Source of the DNA: Zelonia costaricensis
Taxonomy: Eukaryota > Euglenozoa > Kinetoplastea > Trypanosomatida > Trypanosomatidae
NCBI GenBank assembly: GCA_030849075.1
Contig: JASAOO010002995.1
Coordinates: 1 to 16,551, forward strand
Length of the DNA stretch: 16,551 bases
Reading direction: 5' to 3'
The first letter of the stretch is position 1. Each line of letters opens with the position of its first letter. Positions 9,639 through 16,551 of this stretch are shown here, piece by piece. A program made the position numbers and the translations under genes. A model generated the notes under the pieces. It was not told where the DNA came from. It saw only the letters and a list, made by a program, of their open reading frames with translations, and ran no database searches.

Positions 9639-9642
9639 AAAA
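9639..9642 (-). terminator. Pol III T4 terminator of tRNA-Arg(TCT)
   Basis: Four T on the minus strand, two bases after the discriminator. It is the shortest of the four terminators here. Confidence 0.75.
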
Positions 9643-9644
9643 CG

Positions 9645-9717
9645 CACTCCAGGCGGGACTCGAACCCGCAATCTTTGGATTAGAAGTCCAAAGCCTTATC
9701 CATTAGGCCACTAGAGC
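9645..9717 (-). tRNA. tRNA-Arg (anticodon TCT)
   Basis: The 73-nt cloverleaf has acceptor GCTCTAG with CTGGAGT (again a first G:U pair) and discriminator G. The D arm is GCC..GGC. The anticodon stem TTGGA with TCCAA encloses the loop CTTCTAA, so the anticodon is TCT and reads AGA. The T arm is GCGGG-TTCGAGT-CCCGC. It is transcribed leftwards, diverging from tRNA-Ala, with 84 bp between the two 5' ends. Confidence 0.97.
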
Positions 9718-9801
9718 ATCTCTTCCGCAGTCCAAGAATGACCTCGTTGCGAGTGTCGGTGGTATGCCTTCATACTCCCGTATAACTCGCGTGGTGCCAC
9801 G

Positions 9802-9873
9802 GGGCGTGTAGCTCAGTGGTAGAGCGCCTGTTTTGCATACAGGAGGCCTAGGGTTCAACCCCCTACTCGTCCA
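9802..9873 (+). tRNA. tRNA-Ala (anticodon TGC)
   Basis: The 72-nt cloverleaf has acceptor GGGCGTG with CTCGTCC and discriminator A. It includes the G3:U70 pair that marks alanine tRNAs. The D arm is GCTC..GAGC. The anticodon stem CCTGT with ACAGG encloses TTTGCAT, so the anticodon is TGC. The T arm is TAGGG-TTCAACC-CCCTA. Position 6:67 of the acceptor is a T:T mismatch by my pairing. The gene is on the strand opposite to the protein genes. Confidence 0.96.
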
Positions 9874-9875
9874 CC

Positions 9876-9880
9876 TTTTT
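9876..9880 (+). terminator. Pol III T5 terminator of tRNA-Ala(TGC)
   Basis: Five T two bases after the tRNA 3' end. Confidence 0.85.
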
Positions 9881-9943
9881 GTGGGTGACGAGGTTTCCGC
9901 CTGTCGATTACACTCTTTATCACTGGCTGCTCTGTTTGCGTGC

Positions 9944-10015
9944 TCCGATGTGGTATAGTGGATAGAACAAGCGGCTCTCACCCGCTAGACCCGGGTTCGA
10001 TCCCCGGCATCGGAA
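9944..10015 (+). tRNA. tRNA-Glu (anticodon CTC)
   Basis: The 72-nt cloverleaf has acceptor TCCGATG fully paired with CATCGGA, discriminator A. The D arm is weak, as is common in Glu tRNAs. The anticodon stem AGCGG with CCGCT encloses CTCTCAC, so the anticodon is CTC and reads GAG. The T arm is CCGGG-TTCGATC-CCCGG. It is on the plus strand, head-on to Pol II transcription of the flanking protein genes. Confidence 0.97.
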
Positions 10016-10017
10016 AC

Positions 10018-10022
10018 TTTTT
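10018..10022 (+). terminator. Pol III T5 terminator of tRNA-Glu(CTC)
   Basis: Five T two bases after the discriminator. Confidence 0.85.
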
Positions 10023-10029
10023 CATCCGA

Positions 10030-10062
10030 GGGGGGACGGGGCGAGGGTGTTTGGGGCCGGGG
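10030..10062 (+). other. G-quadruplex-type motif at the right edge of the tRNA cluster
   Basis: The plus strand carries five G runs, of 6, 4, 3, 4 and 4 bases, with loops of 2, 3, 5 and 2 bases. That satisfies the usual G3+N1-7 rule. It begins 15 bp after the tRNA-Glu 3' end and lies in the presumed 3' UTR region of the glycosyltransferase gene. Confidence 0.8.
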
Positions 10063-10197
10063 CCAGCTGCATTCTTCTATTTCCGCGCCGCGCTCCCTCC
10101 CGCATCGAGTGCCGTGGCGCCGCCGATGACGACGCAGCGCGCCAGGGCCGTGCCTGGTGAGGATTTTGCTTTCTGGCATCTCCGCTGATTCAATTGG

Positions 10198-11553
10198 TCA
10201 CGGTGCTGCATGCTGCAGGGCGAACTGGCGCAGAGGCTGCAGGAGCGAGAGGTTGTACGTGTCGGCAATCTCGACCGCGGGCCGCCGCGCGGTGCCGATG
10301 TCGATGACGAGCTGCTGCCGCGCCACATCGAGCACCCACACATCCACCGGCACCACAAAGCCGAGCTGCGCAAAGGGCGCCCCGTTCAGCGGCACGCCCG
10401 CCGCGCGGTGCCACAACCACTTTGTCTCCCCGTAGTCGAGGCCGGGCCGGACCTTCATCATCCGCAGCACTCGCGTTGCCTCGATGGTGTAGCTCAACGA
10501 CTTTCCCACCGGCCCTTCGTCAATCACGCGGACGTTGGCGCCGATGCCGTGGTAGAAGCGGCCGTGCTTACCCGCGGCCCCCGTGTACCACTTGAAGCCA
10601 AGACTGTTGACTCGCAGCTGCCAGTCATAGTCCTCGAAGTACGCGGGGTAGCAGTTTTCGTCCAGTAGGCCGCCCACAAGCAGCGCCAGACGCGACACCA
10701 TAAAGGCGCACATCGACCGCTTCACGTAGTGGAACATTCCCACGTGCTCTTCGAACGCCCGCCGCTGCGCCGCAGCGTCGCCGTAGCGCACACGGTCTGG
10801 CAGCAGCGCTGACGTGACCAGTCCGGGGATGTCACCGGCGCTGGCCCGCAGCGTGCGCCGCCCGGCCACTCGCGCCGCCGCCTCCTCCGCCGCCACCTCC
10901 GCCTCCAGCGCGCGAACGCGGGCCGCGTCAGGCCGCAGCATCGCGTACACAGCAGGAACGTAGCGGTCAAAGTAGCCGCGCTCGAAGTACACGTCGCAGT
11001 TGAAGACGGCGACAAACGGCACCTCGTCGCGCGGCATCCGCAGCGCCACCCGGAACCCCTCGTTGACAGCCCCCGCGTAGCCGACGTTCTGCGGCCGATG
11101 CTCAACGCGGAGACGGTCCGACCGCACCGCCGCTCGCAGCTGCCGCAGCACCGCGGTCAACTCCTCCACCGCGCCGTTCTGCACAAGGTACAGGTGCCGC
11201 ACCCGGACGTCGACGCGGCACATAAAAGAGCGGAACAGCTCCCACTCAAGCGTCAGCGGCACAACTGCGAAGGGCACCACCGCGTCAGCCGCCACGCCAT
11301 CCGTCTCCAGCCACCGCTGCACACAGGCCACAAGCTCGTCATCTGCCACACTCAACTCCGGCGGCGCCGTCACCCACCCTTCCCCTTCGCCATCACCGGC
11401 AAAGACCAGCTGCGCCTTCGGCAGTGTGTGCGCGGCAAGGAGTACAACGCCACCGGCAAGTATGGCGGCCACAGAGAAGAGCAGGCACCACTGCGCGGCG
11501 GAGAGCCGGCGCCACATGAACGGCCGCAGCAGGCGCCGCGCACGCCGGAGCAT
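10198..11553 (-). CDS. LPG1-family galactofuranosyltransferase-like type II membrane glycosyltransferase
   Basis: The 451-residue product has a short basic N-terminus (MLRRARRLLR), one signal-anchor segment (about 21-43) and a lumenal catalytic domain, the layout of a Golgi or ER glycosyltransferase. Family signs are RPQNVGYAGAVNEGFRVAL (153-171), the metal-site-like FNCDVYF (184-190, N-x-D form), YPAYFEDYDWQLRVNSLGF (302-320) with the ED..W..R acceptor and base region of GT2-type folds, and a C-terminal PVDVWVLD block (402-409). These match the Leishmania LPG1 family, whose founder adds galactofuranose to the lipophosphoglycan core; the exact linkage made by this paralogue is unknown. The frame stays open to 12135, but the splice acceptor at 11717-11713 lies inside it. 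The first in-frame ATG after that site is 11553, just before the anchor, so I start there. Its neighbours are the tRNA cluster and ABCF. Confidence 0.9.
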   Translation of the reverse strand: MLRRARRLLRPFMWRRLSAAQWCLLFSVAAILAGGVVLLAAHTLPKAQLVFAGDGEGEGWVTAPPELSVADDELVACVQRWLETDGVAADAVVPFAVVPLTLEWELFRSFMCRVDVRVRHLYLVQNGAVEELTAVLRQLRAAVRSDRLRVEHRPQNVGYAGAVNEGFRVALRMPRDEVPFVAVFNCDVYFERGYFDRYVPAVYAMLRPDAARVRALEAEVAAEEAAARVAGRRTLRASAGDIPGLVTSALLPDRVRYGDAAAQRRAFEEHVGMFHYVKRSMCAFMVSRLALLVGGLLDENCYPAYFEDYDWQLRVNSLGFKWYTGAAGKHGRFYHGIGANVRVIDEGPVGKSLSYTIEATRVLRMMKVRPGLDYGETKWLWHRAAGVPLNGAPFAQLGFVVPVDVWVLDVARQQLVIDIGTARRPAVEIADTYNLSLLQPLRQFALQHAAP

Positions 11554-11650
11554 CGTCGTCACCCGTGGCAGCGCACCAACCTTGCTCTCGGAAAGTGCGC
11601 GCTCGTCTCGTCTCGCTGTAGAATTGTCGCACGTGCGTGCAGATGTGCGG

Positions 11651-11654
11651 GTGT

Positions 11655-11685
<31 letters not shown>
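11651..11685. repeat. GT/CA dinucleotide repeat in the leader of the glycosyltransferase
   Basis: The plus strand reads GT units broken by one TT. On the sense strand it is a CA repeat of about 17 units. It lies between the candidate splice acceptor and the ATG at 11553, so it should be part of the 5' UTR. Confidence 0.9.
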
Positions 11686-11712
11686 GTCGTGGACGTGCCA
11701 GCCGCACAAGAT

Positions 11713-11796
11713 CTGCTTTAGCCGCCGAGAACGAGTTTGAAGACGAGGGACGAGTGGGACGAAGGGGGGGGGGGGAGAGGGGGAGGAAAGGGGGCG
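11713..11796 (-). promoter_or_regulatory. Spliced-leader acceptor region of the glycosyltransferase gene
   Basis: On the minus strand a long C/T tract (about 11796-11760, with 12 consecutive C) is followed by the first AG at 11717-11716 and a CAG at 11715-11713. No AG occurs in between. Either site gives a leader of about 160 nt and decides the start codon at 11553. Confidence 0.55.
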
Positions 11797-12478
11797 ACAC
11801 AACGCACGCAAAGCGACGATGCGCGAAGAGCGGACCGACGCCCAGCCGCACCACTGGGGAGAAAAAAAAAGAAACGAAAAGAGCGGGCGCCTCGTGACAC
11901 GTTTCCCCCGCCTTTGGAGAAGGTGACACCCTGCATCCCGCGCAGACCACAAGAGACCAGATGTCGCGAGGGGCGCCGCCACGTCCATTGGCTGCCGCTC
12001 GCGTCTGTGGCCGTGCTCCATCGTCCTTGTGTTCCAGACGCGGCACGGTCGCAGCCTCTCGTCTCTTTTTGCGTTTATTGGACGGCGCGTTAACGGCAAC
12101 TTGTGCCTCCCTGCAGCGCTGGCCCAGCCTCCCACCGTCCCATAACGCCGCCGAGAGGTGCGGGCGGGTGGGGGTGGGGGTGGGGGAGGGCGTGAGGCTT
12201 CTCAGTGGGATGCAGCGAGGAGGGAGCAAGACGGCGCAGGGGAGGCAAGAGAAGAGCAAGCAAGCGCGTGTTAGACCGCATGCTCGGTTTACGGTGATGA
12301 GAACACAACAAGAGGCTGCATACCTCCACACACCACGAGAAACGACAGACACACACGCGCACACACCCACTGACCAGACGAGACACGGAGCGAAGAAAGT
12401 GGTCGCCACACCTGCCGCTGTCATCAGAGCACACGAGGAGTCGGCGTGAGCCCGCTCAGGTGGTGCCGACCCGGCCAC

Positions 12479-14485
12479 TCAGCTGTTCTCCTCCTTCGCC
12501 TTCTTCGGCTTCTTCTTCTTCGCTGCGGCACTGAGAAAGGCGTCGAGGCCCTGGGCGTGCTCGTGCTGCTGCTGCTCCTTCTTCTCGTGCAGCGCCTGGG
12601 CCACATCCGCGACACCCGCCTGCTTCAGCTGCCGCACCGTCGCCTTGTCCTCGAGCTGTTGCTTCCGGTCCTCGAGCCGCATCGCCTCCTCCTTTTCAAA
12701 CTCAGCCCGCACCAAGTTCTTGTACTCCTCCAGGCTGCCGTTGAAGGGTGCGACGTTCTTGTCGCCCGCCACCCAGATCTGCATCTCAGTCGACTCGATA
12801 AGCCGCGCGTCGTGCGTCACGACGAGCACGCCGCCCTTGAAGTCGCGGATCGCGGCGCAGAGCGCCTCGATCGACTCCACGTCGAGGTGGTTCGTCGGCT
12901 CATCGAAGAGGAGGAAGTGCGGTGCCTCGGCACTGATGGCGGCAAACGCAACGCGCGCCTTCTGGCCACCACTGAGCGTCGCAATCTGGTTCTTGTGCAC
13001 GATGCCCTCCAGCCCAAAGCTGCCCAGCAGTCGACGCGCCTTGTCCTCTTCCGGGATGCCGAGCGCCTGGATGCACTCCACCGGCGTCTTCTCCAGCGGC
13101 AGCTTATCCACAAAGTGCTGGTTGTAGCGGCCAATGCGCACCTGCCGGTTCAGTGTGATGTACCCCGCCGTCGACTCCAACACACCCGTCATGAGGTTGA
13201 GCAGCGTACTCTTGCCGATACCATTCGGCCCGCACAGGGTGATGCGGCTGTCCGTCCACAGGGCGCAGCTCACACCCTGGAAGAGCACCGGGCCACCCGG
13301 GTAGTTGAACGAGACCTCGTCGAGCTTGCACACGCACCCGTCACGCAGCTCGGGTGGGTCGGGAAAGGGGAAGTTGACGACGTACTCGCGGCGCTTCTCG
13401 AGGAACTGTGGGTCGAGGCGGCCACTGTTCACCTGGTCCTTGATCCACACATCCACCTGCGCGTTAGACATGCCGTTGCGCTTCTTGTCCCGGATCGTCT
13501 TGGTCACCGTCTCGTACTTCTTGTCCAGCTCCTGGTGCCGTTGACGCAGCTGCTCGTCGAAGCCGCTGTAGCCGCCACGGTAGTAGTTGAGCAGGTGGTT
13601 CTCCACGTGCACCATGTGCGTGCACACCTCGTCCAGGAAGCCCGCGTCGTGCGAGACGACAACGAGCGTCTTCGGCCGCTTCGCTGTCTCACTGTACGCC
13701 TTGGTCAAGTACGACTCGAGCCAGATCACCGCGTTGAGGTCGAGGTGGTTCGTCGGCTCGTCGAGCATGAGCACGTCGGGCTCGATGAAGACGGCGGAGG
13801 CGAGGGCGATGCGCTTACGCCAGCCGCCACTGAAGCTGCTCGTCGGCCGCTCGTGCCACTCCGTGGGGAAGCCGAGACCAAAGAGGATGCGGCGCGCGCG
13901 GGCGTCGGCTTGTGCGGCGCCCATGATGTCCAGCTCCTCCTCCAAAAAGTGCAGCCGCACCATTTCCGCCTCGCTGAGCTCCGCCTTCCCGCGCAGCACC
14001 TTTGCCTCCTCGCCGTACGCGTTCTGCTTCTTGTGGCTCTGCAGCACCGCGTCGACGGCGCTCAGCTCCGACGCCGTGAACTCCTGCTCCTGCTCCACGA
14101 GCAGCAGGTCCAGGTTCGACTGCACCGGCAGCTCCCGACTCGCCAGCAGCCGCAAGATCGTCGACTTACCGCGCCCGTTCGGCCCCATGAGACCGTAGCG
14201 CGACCCGGCGGACAGCTTCACCGTCGCATCCTTGAAGAGTGTCTTGCCGTTCACGGACACGGACACCTTGTTGAACGTTATGTTGCGGGAGCCCTCCGCA
14301 ACCTGATCCGTCTCGAGGGTGACAGAGAAGGGATTATCGCTTTCCCCGTTCACGGCGTTCGCCTTCTTGGACAGCTGGCGCAGCTCCTCCGCCTGCTTCT
14401 CGCTCTTCTCGATCTTCTTCCGCTCCTTGCGCGTCATGCCGGAGCCGCCAGCCTGCTCCGACGCCTCGTGCGACGAGTCCTCCAT
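12479..14485 (-). CDS. ABCF-family ATPase with twin ATP-binding cassettes (ABCF1/GCN20-like)
   Basis: This is a soluble ABC protein with no membrane domain; ABCF proteins act on ribosomes in translation control or ribosome assembly. In the 668-residue product, cassette 1 has Walker A GPNGRGKST (101-109), signature FSGGW (218-222), Walker B with DEPTNHLD (242-249) and switch His in VVSHD (276-280). Cassette 2 has GPNGIGKST (419-427), LSGGQ (504-508), DEPTNHLD (528-535) and VVTHD (555-559). All key residues are present, so both sites should bind ATP. The N-terminus is charged (TRKERKKIEKSEKQ, 18-31) and the C-terminus ends in a Lys-rich tail (656-664). The inter-cassette linker carries the ABCF helical region (about 305-370). 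The frame opens at a TTG (14491), but the ATG at 14485 lies in CCATGG and is the sensible start. By pattern it is closer to ABCF1/ABC50 than to ABCE1. Leishmania nomenclature may call it ABCF2; I am not certain. Confidence 0.96.
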   Translation of the reverse strand: MEDSSHEASEQAGGSGMTRKERKKIEKSEKQAEELRQLSKKANAVNGESDNPFSVTLETDQVAEGSRNITFNKVSVSVNGKTLFKDATVKLSAGSRYGLMGPNGRGKSTILRLLASRELPVQSNLDLLLVEQEQEFTASELSAVDAVLQSHKKQNAYGEEAKVLRGKAELSEAEMVRLHFLEEELDIMGAAQADARARRILFGLGFPTEWHERPTSSFSGGWRKRIALASAVFIEPDVLMLDEPTNHLDLNAVIWLESYLTKAYSETAKRPKTLVVVSHDAGFLDEVCTHMVHVENHLLNYYRGGYSGFDEQLRQRHQELDKKYETVTKTIRDKKRNGMSNAQVDVWIKDQVNSGRLDPQFLEKRREYVVNFPFPDPPELRDGCVCKLDEVSFNYPGGPVLFQGVSCALWTDSRITLCGPNGIGKSTLLNLMTGVLESTAGYITLNRQVRIGRYNQHFVDKLPLEKTPVECIQALGIPEEDKARRLLGSFGLEGIVHKNQIATLSGGQKARVAFAAISAEAPHFLLFDEPTNHLDVESIEALCAAIRDFKGGVLVVTHDARLIESTEMQIWVAGDKNVAPFNGSLEEYKNLVRAEFEKEEAMRLEDRKQQLEDKATVRQLKQAGVADVAQALHEKKEQQQHEHAQGLDAFLSAAAKKKKPKKAKEENS

Positions 14486-14682
14486 GGCCAATACGCAGGG
14501 AGCGCGGTGGCGCGGCGAGAAGAGAAGGCGAAAACAGAGGGAGTGTGAGTGTTGAGTCCCGTCAGACTTGAGTCGCGAGGCGTCGCGTCAAGAGCGGCAG
14601 AGAACAGAGGGGGTGGGGCAAGGCCTCGCACGTTGAATGACTTATGCGTGGAAAGTGTCGGTGTCGGCAGGCGCACACTAGG

Positions 14683-14694
14683 CTAGCTCCACAT
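14683..14694 (-). other. Minimal upstream ORF (Met-Trp-Ser-stop) in the ABCF leader
   Basis: ATG at 14694-14692 is followed by TGG, AGC and TAG. It is inside the leader only if splicing uses the AG at 14711-14710; splicing at 14684-14683 would remove it. Confidence 0.4.
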
Positions 14695-14709
14695 GACCGT
14701 GTTCGTATC

Positions 14710-14812
14710 CTTACAAGGGGTCAGGGGAGAAGAGACGGGGGAAGGGGGGGGAGGGGGGATGAGAGGAAAGTGCGTGGGAGAGGGGAAGGTAGTGAGAGAG
14801 GAGGCGGGGGAT
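14710..14812 (-). promoter_or_regulatory. Spliced-leader acceptor region of the ABCF gene
   Basis: On the minus strand a C/T tract of roughly 90 nt (about 14812-14725) runs to the first AG at 14711-14710, with no AG inside. This gives a leader of about 225 nt. An AG at 14684-14683 is an alternative site. Confidence 0.55.
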
Positions 14813-15545
14813 GCCAAGGCAACTACATGCCACGCAACACGCTGCGTTCTAGCGTGGGGCGTTCCTTCAAAACTCGAGTGCCTCACGCCGCCGCTGCCCC
14901 GCGGGGCAGGAGGTGGGGGGGGGGGTGCGCACCGCAGTTATAGTGTGAGAGGTGTCGCAGACACAGGCACACACACGTGGATTTCAGAGTGCGTTCACGA
15001 AGACGATCAGCGACACCCAAAACCAAGAAAGCCAGAAAGGAGCAAGAGACCGTGCGGCGGCAAATCCAAAAAAAAAAAGGGAGGGAGTCGAATCAGGGCC
15101 GACCGCACTCGTAGGGCGAGGCGGGGGGGGGGGGGGGCGTGCACCAACGACTGCGGGCGACGCGGAGGTGGAGGAGACGACTCAGAGTCGCACGCGTTCC
15201 GGAGAAGTCGCGCAACGTCGTACTCCACCCAGGGGCGGACGGAGAGAGGTGAGCGAGAGGGCTCGTCCACAACGAGCAGCAGAGCCACGGCCAGGACCGT
15301 GACGAGCAGAGCATACCTGCTCCACCGCTGCACACGTTCACGGCTGCTTCGGCCGCGTCGCGCCCTCACGCGCTAGCACGAGCGCCAGCAGACGCAGTTG
15401 TCCGTCAGCACCTCCGTCTCTCTGACCCAGCCCGCTGACCCACTTCTGACCCACTCCGACTCCAATAAAGTTAGTTACAGGGTGATCATCGCTGCCGAGC
15501 TTCTCTTTTGTCAAGAGCGGCACATTTTCTCCTTCCTCATGTGGC

Positions 15546-15591
15546 CTGGAAAACAGAAGAGGAGAAGAAAAAAGAGGGGGAGGGGGAAGCC
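15546..15591 (-). promoter_or_regulatory. Strong pyrimidine tract plus CAG, orphan spliced-leader acceptor candidate
   Basis: On the minus strand the sequence CTTCCCCCTCCCCCTCTTTTTTCTTC and onward leads to TTTTCCAG, AG at 15547-15546. It has the best composition of any tract in this part. The nearest downstream ATGs open only very short frames, and ABCF starts more than 1 kb further on. Confidence 0.45.
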
Positions 15592-15600
15592 TCGGCGTTT

Positions 15601-15696
15601 GTGTGTGTGTGTGTGTGTGTGTGCGGTTGCGTTCGGAAAGAGGAGCGAGTGCGAAGATACTGCGCACACAGGCATACACACACACACACACACACA
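15601..15696. repeat. Inverted GT/CA microsatellite pair
   Basis: (GT)11 at 15601-15622 and an AC repeat of 21 nt at 15676-15696 are complementary and separated by 53 nt. Together they could form a hairpin with a stem of about 21 bp in either strand. Confidence 0.85.
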
Positions 15697-16481
15697 ACGG
15701 AGGGTGAAAGAAAAAGTGATGGAAAGAGGTAAGCTGCTTGAACAGGGGGACAGGGGAGCGCCGAGATGGGGGAGGGGAAGAAGCCGCGTAGTGGATCTCT
15801 GGCGTCTTATCTTCAGAGCCCCACGTGCGTGTGCGCCACCCACCGAATGTTTGTGTCTGCGTTTCTGACGCATCAACTCGGTCGATGCGCGCACATGCCT
15901 TCAGTGCACGCACTCAAGCTCCTCCATCCTCCTCCCGCCACCCCCGGTTCCCCCTGCGCGGCTTCAGTGAAGATGACAACGCACGAGGAAGTTCGCACTC
16001 TCAGGCACTCGACAGAGACACCGCTGCGCCCTCAAGCCACCCAAAAACACCACGACCATAGCACCTTCCGCGGCTCTCCCTCGCGCACCCCCGCCGAGCG
16101 CCGACCCACCCCAAATCACCGCTTGCGTCTCCGCGTGCAAACGAGCACACGGGAAGGGAGTTGGACAGTCCAACAACGGGGAGGAAAAAACGCTGAGCGG
16201 CGTAGCGTGGGCGGCGCAGAGCACGACGTGGACGCTCCACCGCGCTGCACAGAGGTTTGGGAGGGTTGGGAGAGCCAGTGACGCCTTGTTGGAGAGCCAC
16301 CGGACTGCGCTAGGCCGCACGCCTCCGTGTATGGAGGAGAAAAGAGTGGCCGCGGAGTGCGGCAGCGCCGCATCAAACACCAAGGCGCCGGTATCAGCCC
16401 GGCTAAGCGTCGTGTGTACCTCGCGAGGAAATGAATAAACTAAAAATCAACTTGCACCCGTCAACTTGCGGCTCACGGGAG

Positions 16482-16498
16482 GCCCCCAGAGCGGGGGC
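16482..16498. repeat. Short GC hairpin
   Basis: GCCCCC (16482-16487) and GGGGGC (16493-16498) pair around a 5-nt loop. It lies at the right end of the spacer. No tail of T follows, so it is not a simple terminator. Confidence 0.5.
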
Positions 16499-16551
16499 AG
16501 CGACGCAAGAAAGCGAGGGGCCCCAACGGCGACAACCAGTCAAGATGCACA

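Larger units (their letters stand above)
11554..12478. other. Spacer between ABCF and the glycosyltransferase
   Basis: It holds the glycosyltransferase leader (11554-11717) and the presumed ABCF 3' UTR. Other contents are a G run at 11764-11775, a GGGTGGGGG-type stretch near 12166-12188 and CA-rich DNA near 12340-12370. Frames crossing it on either strand are low-complexity. Confidence 0.65.
14486..16551. other. Leader and long spacer upstream of ABCF
   Basis: I can support no gene in the last 2 kb. Contents: the ABCF leader, G runs at 14915-14925 and 15123-15137, an A run at 15068-15078, the GT and CA repeats at 15601-15622 and 15676-15696, a strong pyrimidine tract plus AG at 15591-15546, and a GC-rich hairpin at 16482-16498. 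Open frames here either lack an ATG or read through the repeats. The upstream neighbour's 3' UTR probably occupies the right part. Confidence 0.6.

Noticed and set aside
11554..12135. N-terminal extension of the glycosyltransferase frame up to 12135
   Set aside because: It crosses a poly-C splice tract, the acceptor AG and a CA repeat (His-Thr repeats), and no ATG lies between the acceptor and 11553.
14486..14491. Two-residue extension of ABCF
   Set aside because: It begins at TTG; the ATG at 14485 is the first proper start.
12446..14548. A 700-codon open frame on the plus strand, antisense to ABCF
   Set aside because: Its product is Arg/Leu/Val/His-rich with no family resemblance. It mirrors the GC-rich codons of the real ABCF gene, which has all ATPase motifs on the other strand.
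15338..15913. 191-codon minus-strand frame
   Set aside because: Built mostly from the GT/CA arrays and pyrimidine tracts (His-Thr, Cys-Val and Pro repeats); no domain is visible.
1..16551. rRNA genes, CRISPR arrays, insertion sequences or further tRNAs
   Set aside because: None seen; the only T-arm B-box patterns I found belong to the four tRNAs listed.

Overview
The window looks like nuclear DNA of a trypanosomatid, most likely Leishmania or a close relative. The protein-coding genes are intronless and all lie on the minus strand, as expected of a polycistronic RNA polymerase II unit. They are separated by long GC-rich, low-complexity spacers full of CA/GT repeats, poly-G and poly-A runs. 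Before each gene, read in the sense direction, there is at least one pyrimidine tract followed by an AG, the form of a spliced-leader acceptor. The gene content also fits: Cys-loop hexose transporters, a galactofuranosyltransferase of the LPG1 family, ATG3, an ABCF ATPase and a mixed-strand tRNA cluster. From memory only, this order resembles Leishmania chromosome 33; that cannot be checked here.

Layout from left to right, which is the reverse of transcription. Positions 1-323 hold the 5' part of a hexose-transporter-type gene cut by the window edge. 324-3056 is a non-coding spacer. 3057-4832 is a complete second hexose transporter of 591 residues. 4833-7819 is a 3-kb spacer with a CAG repeat and one small coding-like frame. 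7820-8647 is ATG3, the E2-like enzyme of autophagy. 8648-9514 is a leader and spacer. 9515-10015 is a four-gene tRNA cluster: Arg-CCT and Arg-TCT on the minus strand, Ala-TGC and Glu-CTC on the plus strand. 10198-11553 is a type II membrane glycosyltransferase of the LPG1 (galactofuranosyltransferase) family. 11554-12478 is a spacer. 12479-14485 is an ABCF ATPase with two ATP-binding cassettes. 14486-16551 is a leader and spacer with no gene I can support.

The proteins are not an operon in the functional sense. They cover sugar uptake, autophagosome conjugation, glycoconjugate synthesis in the secretory pathway and ribosome-associated ATPase work, as is normal for a trypanosomatid polycistron. 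The most distinctive part is the tRNA island. Two of its genes are transcribed head-on against the Pol II direction, and its outer edges each carry a G-quadruplex-type motif within 30 bp, both with the G-rich strand on plus. I found no convincing new biological system. The more unusual items are that island, two strong splice acceptors with no large ORF close behind, two coding-like frames lacking a usable ATG, and a GT/CA inverted microsatellite.
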